A DNA stretch of 38,276 bases from Actinomycetes bacterium (GCA_021828055.1 JAKATH010000014.1:1-38276), one strand, 5' to 3'. Positions 1 to 7,446 are shown, numbered from the stretch's first letter. The notes: generated by a model from the letters alone, not told the origin. Numbers and translations: made by a program.

Positions 1-2
1 TG

Positions 3-377
3 ACGGGGACCAAGACGGTGGCGAGCCACATCGTGCCGACCATCACCACGGCGGCCGCGGCCGCGGGGCGCCAGCCCCCGCGTGTGGTCGTCTCGCTCCC
101 GGTCGTGGTCACCTCCGACGCCGATAGCGCGCGCCGGCGGATCGACGACGCGCTGGCCATCTACCCGACCCTGCCCTCCTACCGCGCGATGCTCGACCGT
201 GAGGGTGCGTCGAGCCCGTCGGACGTCTCCCTCGTCGGCGACGAAGCGGGGGTGCTGCGCGGGCTCGAGCGGCTCGCGGACGCCGGCACGACCGAATTCG
301 TCGCCTCGGTCATCGGCGACTCCGAAGAGCGGCGGCGGACGACGGCGGTGCTGTCGGAGCACGCACACGCGGGCTGA
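3..377 (+). CDS. LLM-class F420-dependent oxidoreductase, C-terminal part
   Basis: This is the 3' end of a gene that begins outside the window; the frame is open from base 3 and stops at 375-377. The visible part begins TGTKTVASHIVPTI. That resembles the conserved C-terminal segment of luciferase-like (LLM) flavin/F420 oxidoreductases of actinobacteria, where a TGxxT...HIVPTI stretch follows the barrel core. An Ala/Gly linker and a helical tail (DDALAIYPTLPSYRAMLDREG) come next, as in that family. The substrate cannot be inferred. The ORF track's GTG at 18 is an internal codon, not a start. Family assignment rests on short-motif recognition from about 120 residues, so the subfamily is uncertain. 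Confidence 0.7.
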   Translation, partial: TGTKTVASHIVPTITTAAAAAGRQPPRVVVSLPVVVTSDADSARRRIDDALAIYPTLPSYRAMLDREGASSPSDVSLVGDEAGVLRGLERLADAGTTEFVASVIGDSEERRRTTAVLSEHAHAG

Positions 378-421
378 GCCCGGCGGGGGGGAACCGGGCC
401 CAGCGCGCGATCAAGACGAGC

Positions 422-1027
422 TCAGCGAGGGATCTTCGTGTGCTTGAACTCGTTCAGCTCCGGGTGGTCCCGAAGCAGGTCGACGGCCCGCTCGATGACG
501 GCTCGCGCTCTCGTCGCGTCGCCGGCGGGTCGTGTCATGAAGCGGACGAACGCCGCGTCCCCGTCCGCGAAGAACGTGGGCACGCCGAAGACCTCGTAGT
601 CCGACACCGCCTTGTCGTGCTCCGTCCGGATGGTGTCGAGCGGCCATCCCTCGTCGATCTCGGCGAACACCTGGTCGGCGGGCACGCCCGCCGACGCGAG
701 CGCCTCGCGGACGACGTCCGCGTCGGAGATGTCCTTCCCCTGGTCGTGGCGGATGGCGAACAGCGCCACGTGCGCGGCCCGGAAACGGTCAGGGAACCTG
801 TCCCGCACGACGACCCCTGCTTCGAGCGCGAGGAGGCCACGCGCCTTCTCCTCGAGCTCCCACACCGGCGTGCCCCCGTCCTCGACGTGGGCCTGCATGA
901 GCGAGAACGGGGTGAACGTCACGTCCCACGGTGCGCCGCCTTCCAATGCAACGACGAGGTGCTCGTGAGCGTTGCGAGCGAAGGGGCAGAGATAGTCCCA
1001 GGTGACCGAGAAGGCTCGCGAGCTCAT
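422..1027 (-). CDS. DsbA-family / FrnE-like thioredoxin-fold oxidoreductase
   Basis: A 201-residue protein with the DsbA/2-hydroxychromene-2-carboxylate-isomerase fold. The N-terminal beta strand leads into DYLCPFARNAHEH, where the redox site is C-P-F-A, so the second active-site cysteine of CPxC is absent. A cis-proline loop is seen in VFGVPTFFADGD near the C-terminus. No signal peptide is visible, so it is probably cytoplasmic, like FrnE-type members. The track's longer ORF (to 1354) is an upstream extension; I take the ATG at 1027, with a purine-rich GAGGG just before it. It follows the PAP2 gene by 28 nt on the same strand, probably co-transcribed. A monothiol site suggests glutathione/mycothiol-type or isomerase-like chemistry rather than disulfide formation; this is inference. 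Confidence 0.8.
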   Translation of the reverse strand: MSSRAFSVTWDYLCPFARNAHEHLVVALEGGAPWDVTFTPFSLMQAHVEDGGTPVWELEEKARGLLALEAGVVVRDRFPDRFRAAHVALFAIRHDQGKDISDADVVREALASAGVPADQVFAEIDEGWPLDTIRTEHDKAVSDYEVFGVPTFFADGDAAFVRFMTRPAGDATRARAVIERAVDLLRDHPELNEFKHTKIPR

Positions 1028-1055
1028 GCCCTCGTCAACGCGGAGCCGCCGACTG

Positions 1056-1610
1056 CTATTCCGGGCGACCTCGGCCGCACCCCGGTCGGGGGGCAAGGAC
1101 GCTGACGAGGGGCCGCACGAGGGTCCCGAGCGCCGCGCCGATGGCCGCGCCGCCGAGCACGTCGCTCGGGTGGTGCGTGCGCAGATGGACGCGGCTCGCG
1201 GCCACCGCCGCCGCGAAGGAAAGGGCCGCAAGCCTGGCGGACCGGTCGTCCGGCAGCACCACGGCAGCGCAGAACGCGGCGAGCGTGTGCCCGCTCGGGA
1301 AGCTGCTGCTCGAGGGCGTCCGGATGGGCAACCCGTTCGTCGGCACCTCGGCATGCTCAGGGCGCGACCGTCCGACGACCTGCTTCACCGCCCGATTGAC
1401 GCCGTAGGAGGTCGTTCCCGCGAGCGCGAGGGCGACGATCGCGCGCCGGCGAGCCAGCCCCGGGCGCCTCCCCTTCACCGCCGCGGCCAGCACCCAGACG
1501 GCCCCGTGGTCCGACAGGTTCGAGACGACCGCCGCGCTCACGTCCACCCAGCGCCGGCCGCGCAGCGAGGCGGCCCACCGGTCGCCCGCGTCGTCGATCG
1601 CGCGGCACAC
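1056..1610 (-). CDS. PAP2-family membrane phosphatase
   Basis: About 184 residues with several hydrophobic segments and the three signature motifs of the PAP2 acid phosphatase superfamily in order: KQVVGRSRP (motif KX6RP), SFPSGHT (PSGH) and SRVHLRTHHPSD (SRX5HX3D). It likely dephosphorylates a lipid or isoprenoid phosphate at the membrane; the substrate is unknown. Two GTG codons (1619 and 1610) are possible starts. I chose 1610 because a GGGAGGG Shine-Dalgarno-like run lies at a workable distance from it. It lies between the RecB-like nuclease and the DsbA-like gene, all leftward. In the ORF track it is hidden in the tail of a 498-residue ORF whose front half is out-of-frame with the nuclease. 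Confidence 0.85.
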   Translation of the reverse strand: MCRAIDDAGDRWAASLRGRRWVDVSAAVVSNLSDHGAVWVLAAAVKGRRPGLARRRAIVALALAGTTSYGVNRAVKQVVGRSRPEHAEVPTNGLPIRTPSSSSFPSGHTLAAFCAAVVLPDDRSARLAALSFAAAVAASRVHLRTHHPSDVLGGAAIGAALGTLVRPLVSVLAPRPGCGRGRPE

Positions 1611-1684
1611 CCGGCACACCCTCCCGACGGGCGCGGCCCGGTCCGAACGCCGGCCGCAACAAGCGGCTGGCGCCGGCTCGCCGC

Positions 1685-2479
1685 TCACACGGCGGGGAGC
1701 TCGGGCGGGACGCCCCCGAAGGCCGGGCACCACGCGTGGAAGCCGCAGTACCCGCAGAGCGGGGAGGGCCGCGGCCTGAAGTCGCCCTGCTCGCACGCGC
1801 GCTCGATCGCCTTCCACACCGCGAGCGTCCGGACACGCTGGCCTCGGAGCGTCTGGGCCGTGGGCGTGGCGGTGATCGAGAGCGGCTCGCGCAGGTGGAG
1901 CAGCCGCACCTCGACCGGCAGCTTGCCGAGCGTCTGCTCGCACAGCAGCGCGTAGAGATGCACCCCGGTCAGCTTCGCCTTCTCGTAGCGCTCGGCGGGC
2001 GCCCGGCCGGTCTTGTAGTCGACCACCACGAGGTCGCCTGTGGCGTTCACGTCGAGACGGTCGATGATCCCCCGCAGCCGGAGCCCGCCGAGGTCCACCT
2101 CGAGGCAGATCTCGACGCCGGCGGCCTCGATCCGGGTCGGGTCCTCGAGCGCGAAGTAGTTCGCGACGAGCCCGGCGGCGTCCGAGAGGAAGGCGGCGGC
2201 CGCACGATCGTCGAGCTCGAGGGCGGTGTACTCCGGGTCCTCCTGCAGCTCCGCCCAGGCTCGCTCGAGCTCCGCGGTCGCCGCGTCGGCCGTGCGCTCG
2301 GCACCCGGATGCTCCCAGACGAGCCGCTCGAGCACCCGGTGCACGAGCGTCCCCTTCGTGGTGTGCGGCGACGGCGGCTCGGGCAGCCGGTCGATCGACC
2401 GAAGGCGGAAGGCGAGCGGGCAGTCGGTGAACGACGTCACGCGGGTGGGCGAGAGGGACCTCGGCAGCGTGAGCGACAT
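1685..2479 (-). CDS. RecB-family PD-(D/E)XK nuclease with Fe-S cysteines
   Basis: 264 residues related to the RecB/Cas4-like PDDEXK_1 nucleases. Visible elements are an N-terminal SFTDCPLAFRL (first cluster Cys), a conserved His in TKGTLVHRVLERL, the nuclease core GIIDRLDV...DLVVVDYKTG, and a C-terminal CGYCGFHAWCPAF that supplies the remaining three cysteines of a probable 4Fe-4S cluster. It is stand-alone, without a helicase domain, as in many actinobacterial genomes; a role in DNA end processing is inferred. The track start at 2488 is a TTG that overlaps the -10 box. The ATG at 2479 follows TAGCAT by 8 nt, so I take a leaderless ATG start. It is the first gene of the leftward nuclease-PAP2-DsbA group. 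Confidence 0.85.
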   Translation of the reverse strand: MSLTLPRSLSPTRVTSFTDCPLAFRLRSIDRLPEPPSPHTTKGTLVHRVLERLVWEHPGAERTADAATAELERAWAELQEDPEYTALELDDRAAAAFLSDAAGLVANYFALEDPTRIEAAGVEICLEVDLGGLRLRGIIDRLDVNATGDLVVVDYKTGRAPAERYEKAKLTGVHLYALLCEQTLGKLPVEVRLLHLREPLSITATPTAQTLRGQRVRTLAVWKAIERACEQGDFRPRPSPLCGYCGFHAWCPAFGGVPPELPAV

Positions 2480-2487
2480 CGCCGCCA

Positions 2488-2493
2488 ATGCTA
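2488..2493 (-). promoter_or_regulatory. -10 box of leaderless RecB-like gene
   Basis: TAGCAT on the minus strand lies 8 nt before the ATG at 2479, placing the transcript start at or beside the start codon. No good -35 hexamer is seen. Confidence 0.5.
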
Positions 2494-2518
2494 CGCGGGG
2501 GTGCCATCATCGACGTCG

Positions 2519-2941
2519 ATGCCCACGCCTCGGAACGACCGCTCTCCTGCACGTGCCCGCCGCGGCGAGCACCCCGCCGCGGCGGCGGCCGCGCACCTGG
2601 AGCGCTCGACCGAGTGGGCGGGGGTGCGGACCGGCGACACTGTCGAGGTCGAAGGGGTGCGCCCCCGCTCGGCGACGTGGACGTTCCTCGCGCACGTGAC
2701 GAACGTCCGGACCGGCGAGGAGTGGGTCGAGGTCGTCGGGGGGCGGGCGGGAGGCCGCGCGGTGCGCTCGTTCCGGCCCGAGCACGTCTTCGCCCCGTCG
2801 ACCGGCGCGCCCCGGCGCGCGCCCCGCCTCCCGCTCTCGGAGGCGCCCCGCCTCCCGCTCTCGGAGGCGCCCCGCCTCCCGCTCTCGGAGGCGCCCCGCC
2901 TCGGCCGTCGCCGCGTGCCCACGCGCCCCTACACTGCGACG
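2519..2941 (+). CDS. Small conserved actinobacterial module, open into the enoyl-CoA hydratase
   Basis: An ATG at 2519 opens a frame whose first ~100 residues look like a real conserved small protein: LERSTEWAGVRTGDTVEVEG, then SATWTFLAHVTNVRTGEEWVEVVGG and VRSFRPEHVFAP, a beta-rich domain of unknown function that I recognise from actinobacteria without a firm family name. No stop codon follows. The frame passes through three copies of an eight-residue repeat (APRLPLSE) and continues in the same frame into the enoyl-CoA hydratase, so the formal ORF is 2519-3736 (405 aa). I end the entry at the inferred hydratase start because a -10 box and GTG at 2942 point to independent initiation. It is divergent from the RecB-like gene. 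Whether the cell makes the fusion, the short form or both is open. Confidence 0.6.
2821..2902 (+). repeat. 24-bp tandem repeat, 3.4 copies
   Basis: Three perfect 24-bp units starting GCCCCGCCTCCCGCTCTCGG plus a 10-bp partial unit. The period is a multiple of three, and translation in the open frame gives APRLPLSE repeats between the small module and the hydratase. Confidence 0.95.
2930..2935 (+). promoter_or_regulatory. -10 box of leaderless enoyl-CoA hydratase gene
   Basis: TACACT followed by 6 nt and GTG at 2942, matching the TANNNT-N6-8-start pattern seen repeatedly in this window. Confidence 0.55.
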
Positions 2942-3736
2942 GTGCCCGGGGAGGTCCCGCTCGTGAGGCAGGCGCGCGATGGTCCCGTCGTCACGCTGAC
3001 GCTGGACTCCCCGTCGAACCGCAACGCGTTGTCTCGCCGTCTCCTGGCCGAGCTCGCGTCAGGGCTTCGCGACGCGCAGGCTGATCCCGACGTACGGGTC
3101 GTCGTGCTGTCCGGCACCGGTGCCGCCTTCTGCTCCGGAATGGACCTCCGGGAGCGGCTCCACGCTCCCCCCGGAGGGCCGACGACGACGCTGGCCGACG
3201 TGCTGTCCTCGATCGTGGCGATGCCCCAGCCGGTCGTCGTCCGGGTGAACGGCCACGTGCGCGCGGGAGGGATGGGCCTGGTCTGCGCCGGTGACCTGGC
3301 GGTCGCAGCTCGTGACGCGACCTTCGGGTTCAGCGAGGTGCGCGTGGGCGTCGCGCCCGCGGTTATCGCGGTGCCGGCGCTCCGGCGGATGGGGCGGCGC
3401 GCCTTCGACCGCTACGCGCTGACCGGCGACGTGTTCGACGCGGCGGAAGCCGCCGCCGCAGGAGTCCTGACCGCCGCGGTCGACGACGCAGAGGCGCTGG
3501 ACACCTGGGTCGAGGAAGTGGTGGGCTCGCTGCTGCGGTCCGCCCCGACCGCGCTCACCGCGACGAAGAGCTTGGCCGAGCTCCTCGCTCGACCTTGGAG
3601 CGAGGCCCTGGACGCCGCCGCCGGGCTCTCGGAGACCCTGTTCGGCGCGGACGCGGCCGCCGAAGGCATGTCGGCCTTCCTCGAGAGGCGCCCGCCCTCG
3701 TGGGTCGTGGAGTGGCCGCCCCGCCGCAGGGTCTGA
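2942..3736 (+). CDS. Enoyl-CoA hydratase/isomerase family protein
   Basis: 264 residues, the usual crotonase length. N-terminal strand VTLTLDSPSNRNALSRRL, oxyanion-hole segments GTGAAFCSGMDLRE and VNGHVRAGGMGLVCAGDLAVAA, then FGFSEVRVGVAPAVIA where the catalytic acidic residue of hydratases is often found. It adds water to, or isomerises, an acyl-CoA; the substrate is unknown and there is no pathway neighbour. In the second oxyanion segment the usual AxGGG appears as RAGGMG. The start GTG 2942 is supported by the upstream -10 box and by family length. The longer in-frame ORF reaches back to 2519 (and formally further). Confidence 0.85.
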   Translation: MPGEVPLVRQARDGPVVTLTLDSPSNRNALSRRLLAELASGLRDAQADPDVRVVVLSGTGAAFCSGMDLRERLHAPPGGPTTTLADVLSSIVAMPQPVVVRVNGHVRAGGMGLVCAGDLAVAARDATFGFSEVRVGVAPAVIAVPALRRMGRRAFDRYALTGDVFDAAEAAAAGVLTAAVDDAEALDTWVEEVVGSLLRSAPTALTATKSLAELLARPWSEALDAAAGLSETLFGADAAAEGMSAFLERRPPSWVVEWPPRRRV

Positions 3737-4106
3737 GCCCGGCCGACCGCTGCGACGGCCACCCGGTCGGCCGCCGCTCCGGCTCGTGCGATCGGTCGCG
3801 TTGGCGCTACGAGGGTGACGGCGGGCACGTGCGGAGTGCTGTGGACAACGATCTGGCCGACGTGCCGGCGGGTGCGGACCGGTGAAGACGCAGGCCGTTC
3901 TCACCCGCAAGCACTCCGGTGGGCGCCGCGCTCGCCACGACCACGCCGATCCTTGCGCGCCATCTCGTGCACGGGCAGACCAGTTCCTCGAGGACGATCT
4001 GGCACTTCCGCCGCGTGGACGACGCCGAGCGCCAGCTCGCGGGCCACGGCCCCAAGGTGACCCGCGAGCCCGAAGGCCCCGCCGCATGGGCGGCGCCCAC
4101 GCCTGG
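3737..4106. other. Intergenic, no convincing gene
   Basis: Between the hydratase stop and the candidate RNA promoter I find only ORFs with no family resemblance on either strand (for example the minus-strand ORF 3807-4115). Could be a decayed gene. Confidence 0.4.
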
Positions 4107-4306
4107 TAAGCTCACATCGTCGCCGGTCTAACCGGCGTGGCCCGTTCGAGAGATCCCCGAGTTGGCCGGATCCGAACGGAGCCTCTCATCCTTCACTGTC
4201 GGGCAAAGCCCTCTGGGGCTCGCCGTCTTCGTCATGCCGGCTTCGGCACCGCCCGAACCGTGAGTGGTCGGGCACGGAGCGGAGCGTCGTCACCGAGGAC
4301 CTCCGC
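4107..4306 (+). ncRNA. Candidate structured leader RNA / small RNA
   Basis: A TAAGCT -10 box at 4107-4112 predicts a transcript start near 4119. From there four hairpins follow. H1 4121-4137 is a 7-bp stem with a CTA loop. H2 4142-4179 has a 7-bp outer stem CCGTTCG/CGAACGG, a 3-nt bulge and an inner GATCC/GGATC stem. H3 around 4208-4221 is AGCCC/GGGCT. H4 4234-4247 is TGCCG/CGGCA. The last part reaches the GTG of the next small gene at 4307. The stems are read directly from the sequence; that the region is an RNA is inference. I do not recognise a known riboswitch. It could be a cis-regulatory leader of the 4307-5283 genes or an independent sRNA. Confidence 0.45.
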
Positions 4307-4567
4307 GTGAGCAGCTCCGTCGGCAAGCGCCAGCGCGAGCGCCAGAAGCTGGAACGGGCTCAGGCCAAAGCAGAACGGAAAGCCGCTCGGCAGGCCACCG
4401 GCGCCGAGGACGAGGACGCAGCCGGACTTTCGGATCGAAGCGAGCCGGAGCTGATCGACGACTTGGCAGCGCTCCAGCGCTCCTTCGGGGACGGCGAGGT
4501 GTCAGCGGAGGACTTTGCGGAACGCCGGGATCGGATCCAGGCACAACTCGAACGGCTCTCGTCGTGA
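4307..4567 (+). CDS. Small charged hypothetical protein
   Basis: 86 residues from a GTG at 4307. The N-terminal third is strongly basic and helical (SVGKRQRERQKLERAQAKAERKAAR), followed by an acidic C-terminal half ending in SAEDFAERRDRIQAQLERL. I do not know a named family, but similar short 'KRQRER..KAERK' proteins occur in actinobacteria. The composition suggests a nucleic-acid or ribosome-associated helix protein; this is inference. It lies downstream of the candidate structured RNA and upstream of two more small genes and the cold-shock gene. Confidence 0.6.
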   Translation: MSSSVGKRQRERQKLERAQAKAERKAARQATGAEDEDAAGLSDRSEPELIDDLAALQRSFGDGEVSAEDFAERRDRIQAQLERLSS

Positions 4568-4618
4568 CCCGCTGGCCGGCCGACCAGAACGAATCTCCTG
4601 ACCAAGGCAGAAGCTGCC

Positions 4619-4990
4619 GTGCCTAGGCACATCCGCCCAAAAACGGCCCACAGGCGTGCTGAGGCGCCCGAGCGAGACAGGGCGCCGCGACGGCAACGAG
4701 CGGCGAACCACGACGTGGACGCCCAGGTGCTCGCGTTGCGCGAGGGTGGGAGCTCCTTCTCCGCCATTGCACGCAGACTCGAGCTTCACCGAGCGATCGA
4801 CGCCCACCGAAGCTTCCTTCGTGCTCTCGGTACGCATGCCGGCAACGATCGACAGAAGCTCGTCGAGGGTGAGGAGGAACGCCTCGACCGACTCGAAAAG
4901 CGGATCCGCACCAGAGATGCCGCAGACCCCGAGAAGGTCACGCGCCGGCTGAGAGGCATCGACAAGCTCCGAGAGGCTCTCCGCCAGTGA
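4619..4990 (+). CDS. Small helix-turn-helix-like hypothetical protein
   Basis: 123 residues starting at GTG 4619. The middle segment HDVDAQVLALREGGSSFSAI followed by ARRLELHRAIDAHRSFLRAL reads like a resolvase/transposase-type HTH, in which 'G.S...IA..L.....' forms the two helices. A highly charged helical tail with VEGEEERLDRLEKRI and RRLRGIDKLREAL follows. Not assigned to a named family. The stop overlaps the next start in GTGA (4987-4990), so the two are probably translationally coupled. DNA binding is inferred from the HTH-like pattern only. Confidence 0.6.
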   Translation: MPRHIRPKTAHRRAEAPERDRAPRRQRAANHDVDAQVLALREGGSSFSAIARRLELHRAIDAHRSFLRALGTHAGNDRQKLVEGEEERLDRLEKRIRTRDAADPEKVTRRLRGIDKLREALRQ

Positions 4991-5283
4991 CGTCTGCCGC
5001 ATCGGAATCCGCCTGCGCCCTCTGCGGTGAGCCGGCGACGGAGGCGATCGATCCACCGCGCCGGACGCTGGCTCGGGGCGTTGACCCGGGTGATCCGTCG
5101 TACTCGGTCACGGTGATCCTGCCCGACATCGGGCTCTGCGTCGAGCACTATCGCGACGTCCGTCAGGGAGAGCGACTTGTCGGATGGTGCGACGACCAGT
5201 GCTGCCGAACGTACGGAGCGGTCGGCGAGCCCTCCGCCTGCGGCCTCCCCTACGAGAAGTTGGGTCCGACCAAACGGAACTGA
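4987..5283 (+). CDS. Small cysteine-rich hypothetical protein
   Basis: 98 residues starting at a GTG that overlaps the preceding stop (GTGA). It has a CALCGEP pair near the N-terminus and further cysteines in LCVEHY, WCDDQCCRTY and CGLPYEK, consistent with a zinc-binding fold. No named family recognised. Coupling to the HTH-like gene suggests the two proteins are made together. It ends 57 nt before the cold-shock gene. Confidence 0.65.
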   Translation: MTSAASESACALCGEPATEAIDPPRRTLARGVDPGDPSYSVTVILPDIGLCVEHYRDVRQGERLVGWCDDQCCRTYGAVGEPSACGLPYEKLGPTKRN

Positions 5284-5340
5284 CCTGCGTTCGCCAATCT
5301 CGACTGACGCAACAACGGAAAAGAAAGAGGGAACAACAAC

Positions 5341-5544
5341 ATGGCAACTGGAACGGTGAAGTTCTTCAACAGCGACAAGGGCTTCGGCTTCATCACCCCG
5401 ACGAGCGGAGAGAAGGACGTCTTCGTCCACTACTCCAACCTGGCGGGAGATGGGTACAAGAGCCTCGACGAAGGCCAGCAGGTCGAGTTCGACGTGGCCC
5501 AGGGCCGCAAGGGGCCGGAAGCCCAGAACGTGCGAGTGCTCTAG
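5341..5544 (+). CDS. Cold-shock protein (CspA family)
   Basis: A 67-residue single cold-shock domain, the normal family length. RNP1 (KGFGFI) and RNP2 (VFVHY) are intact within [20 protein letters not shown] and DVFVHYSNL. It binds single-stranded RNA/DNA and acts as an RNA chaperone in the cytoplasm. An AGAGGGA Shine-Dalgarno element lies 8-9 nt before the ATG. The A-rich leader just upstream is unusual for this GC-rich window and may be part of a 5' UTR. Whether it is cold-induced cannot be told. Confidence 0.97.
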   Translation: MATGTVKFFNSDKGFGFITPTSGEKDVFVHYSNLAGDGYKSLDEGQQVEFDVAQGRKGPEAQNVRVL

Positions 5545-5737
5545 GCCGTCGCAAACTCCGGCGGCACGTCGCGCTCGACACGCGTCCTTTCGGAGCGAGG
5601 CCCACGAGGAGGCGCTCCCTGCGCCGCAGCGAGGCGGAGGTCCCCAGGTGAGGCAGCGTAGCGATCTACGCGGAGGCTCCTGGTGAGTCGACTCGGGTGG
5701 TATCCAGTGTCCCCCGGCGCGTAGTAATCTCGAGCCG

Positions 5738-6988
5738 ATGGCGCGTCGGGGCGGGTGCAGCGCCGTGAGTGCCATCAGAGTCGCTCGCTGCCGGCTGATC
5801 GTCTGCGGGGCGTTCCTGCTCGCCATGGGAGCACTTCTCCCGCCGGCTCCTTCGCAGGCGGCTCCGGCAGCGACGGGGCCGGCAGCGACGGGGCCGGCAG
5901 CGACGGGGCCGGCAGCGACGGGGCCGGCTCACGGGAAGGTGGTAAGGGTCCCTTCCGCCTTCAACTTCTGGGCGGTCTCCTGCCCGTCGAGCGGTGCCTG
6001 TGTCGCCGTCGGCCAGGGGGCGGGGGGCGGAGGCATGGTGCTCCCGGTGGAGAACGGGAGCGTCGGCCGACCAGAGACCGTCCCCGGGACGCTTGGCCTC
6101 GGCGGTGTCGCATGCCCCATCGCGAACGAGTGCCTCGCGACCGGCCAGTCGACCTCCGACGCGGGCATCCTGGTCCGGATCGACCACGGCCGGCCGGTCG
6201 GGCGGGTACAGCTCCCGGGGACGTACCTCTACGCGATCGCGTGCGGCACCAGGCTCTCCTGTTGGGTGACGGGCGAGAGCACGGACCTCCGCCACGCCCT
6301 CGTCGTCCACGTGGCCGACTTCAAGGTGGAGCAGACCTACGTCGTCGCTGGCGTCAACCCCGGCGCCTTCTACGGGCCGGACGGCAACTTGCCGGGCGAC
6401 GGCACCGCATACGGCCCGGCGCCGTCCTGCTCAACGGCGACCTCGTGCCTCGGGGTCGGAGCGACCGGCGACTACTACGGGAAGCAACACGGCGTCGGCC
6501 TCACGGTCACGCTCTCGAACGGCGAGCGCCTGGGCGCCCGGACCGTCCCCGGCGTCGCCCAGCTCATCGGGGTCGCCTGCCCGTCGGCGACGACCTGCCT
6601 GGCGGACGCCGCCGTCGAACCGCCCGCCTCCTCCGCAGGGAGGCTCGTCAGCCTCACCGACGGAAAGGCGGACCAGGTGGTCACGACCGCCTTCGACGGC
6701 AAGGACGTCGGCGAGCTGACCGGCCTGGCCTGCCCGAGCGCCACGACCTGCTACGTCATGTCGCAAGGTGGCTACGTCGCCCCCTCCGTCGTCACGGTCG
6801 TTCCCGGACGGGTGCCCGAGGTCACGGCGATCACGGCGATCGGCGACAACTCCCCCGGCCACGAGGTCTTCCAGGGAGGTTTCGACCAGGTGAGCTGCAA
6901 CGCCACCTCGTGCCTGGCTGCGGGCGGCGTCTACGACCCGTCGGCCCGCTCCCGTGCCGTCGGAGCCCTCTTCTTCTTCAGGCGCTGA
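5738..6988 (+). CDS. Secreted Cys-repeat protein, probably beta-propeller-like
   Basis: 416 residues. A signal peptide is clear (RCRLIVCGAFLLAMGALL, then Ala-rich cleavage region), followed by a GPAAT linker encoded by a 15-bp tandem repeat. The mature part holds seven spaced copies of a Cys-pair motif: SCPSSGACVAVG, ACPIANECLATG, ACGTRLSCWVTG, SCSTATSCLGVG, ACPSATTCLADA, ACPSATTCYVMS and SCNATSCLAAG. Seven such units suggest a seven-bladed propeller with a disulfide in each blade; this is inference. Such proteins are common as extracellular proteins of actinobacteria with no assigned function. The start ATG 5738 follows a weak TAGTAA box; GTG 5765 would also leave an intact signal peptide. 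Confidence 0.8.
   Translation: MARRGGCSAVSAIRVARCRLIVCGAFLLAMGALLPPAPSQAAPAATGPAATGPAATGPAATGPAHGKVVRVPSAFNFWAVSCPSSGACVAVGQGAGGGGMVLPVENGSVGRPETVPGTLGLGGVACPIANECLATGQSTSDAGILVRIDHGRPVGRVQLPGTYLYAIACGTRLSCWVTGESTDLRHALVVHVADFKVEQTYVVAGVNPGAFYGPDGNLPGDGTAYGPAPSCSTATSCLGVGATGDYYGKQHGVGLTVTLSNGERLGARTVPGVAQLIGVACPSATTCLADAAVEPPASSAGRLVSLTDGKADQVVTTAFDGKDVGELTGLACPSATTCYVMSQGGYVAPSVVTVVPGRVPEVTAITAIGDNSPGHEVFQGGFDQVSCNATSCLAAGGVYDPSARSRAVGALFFFRR
5866..5925 (+). repeat. 15-bp tandem repeat, 4 copies (coding)
   Basis: Four perfect copies of GGCAGCGACGGGGCC encode the GPAAT linker behind the signal peptide. Confidence 0.95.
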
Positions 6989-7018
6989 GACCTGGCACGA
7001 CAGAGGGGCGGCCGCGTT

Positions 7019-7196
7019 GCCCAGCGGCCGGCGCTGCCCAGCGGCCGGAGGTGCCCGGCGGCCGGCGCTGCCCAGCGGCCTCGGAGGTGCCCAGCGGCCG
7101 GCGCTGCCCAGCGGCCGGAGGTGCCCGGCGGCCGGCGCTGCCCAGCGGCCTCGGAGGTGCCCAGCGGCCTCGGAGGTGCCCAGCGGCCTCGGAGGT
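7019..7196. repeat. Higher-order minisatellite downstream of the secreted protein gene
   Basis: Built from 17-bp units (GCCCAGCGGCCGGCGCT and two variants) and a 19-bp unit (GCCCAGCGGCCTCGGAGGT). The order 17-17-17-19 forms a 70-bp block repeated twice, followed by two more 19-bp units, filling 178 bp exactly. It starts 30 bp after the stop of the secreted protein gene. The remaining intergenic sequence to 7446 shows no gene. Confidence 0.95.
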
Positions 7197-7446
7197 GCCC
7201 TCGCTGTTCGGAGGCGGATCAGGTTGTCCGGGCGATCTGCCGGGTCACTCGAAGCTGCTGCTTTCCGGCTCGGCCACCGCCCTCGGTCGCTTCGCTCCCT
7301 CGGTTGGCCTCACGTCTTCGCTGCCGGTTCTCGAGCACCACGGTCGGGTCGAGGTTCATAGGTCGCTCTGCGTGCACATTCCCGTCCCACCGAGGTGGAG
7401 GACGGCGAACGACCCGAGCGCCGAACCGGCCGAAGGCCCGGACAGC

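Noticed and set aside
1736-2518. Plus-strand extension of the hydratase frame
   Set aside because: It is antisense to the RecB-like nuclease, which has clear motifs; the small module start at 2519 is the earliest supported.
3807-4115. Minus-strand 102-codon ORF
   Set aside because: No homology pattern; overlaps the candidate RNA and the intergenic region.
7019-7196. CRISPR-like array
   Set aside because: Units are directly adjacent 17-19 bp copies with no unique spacers and no cas genes.
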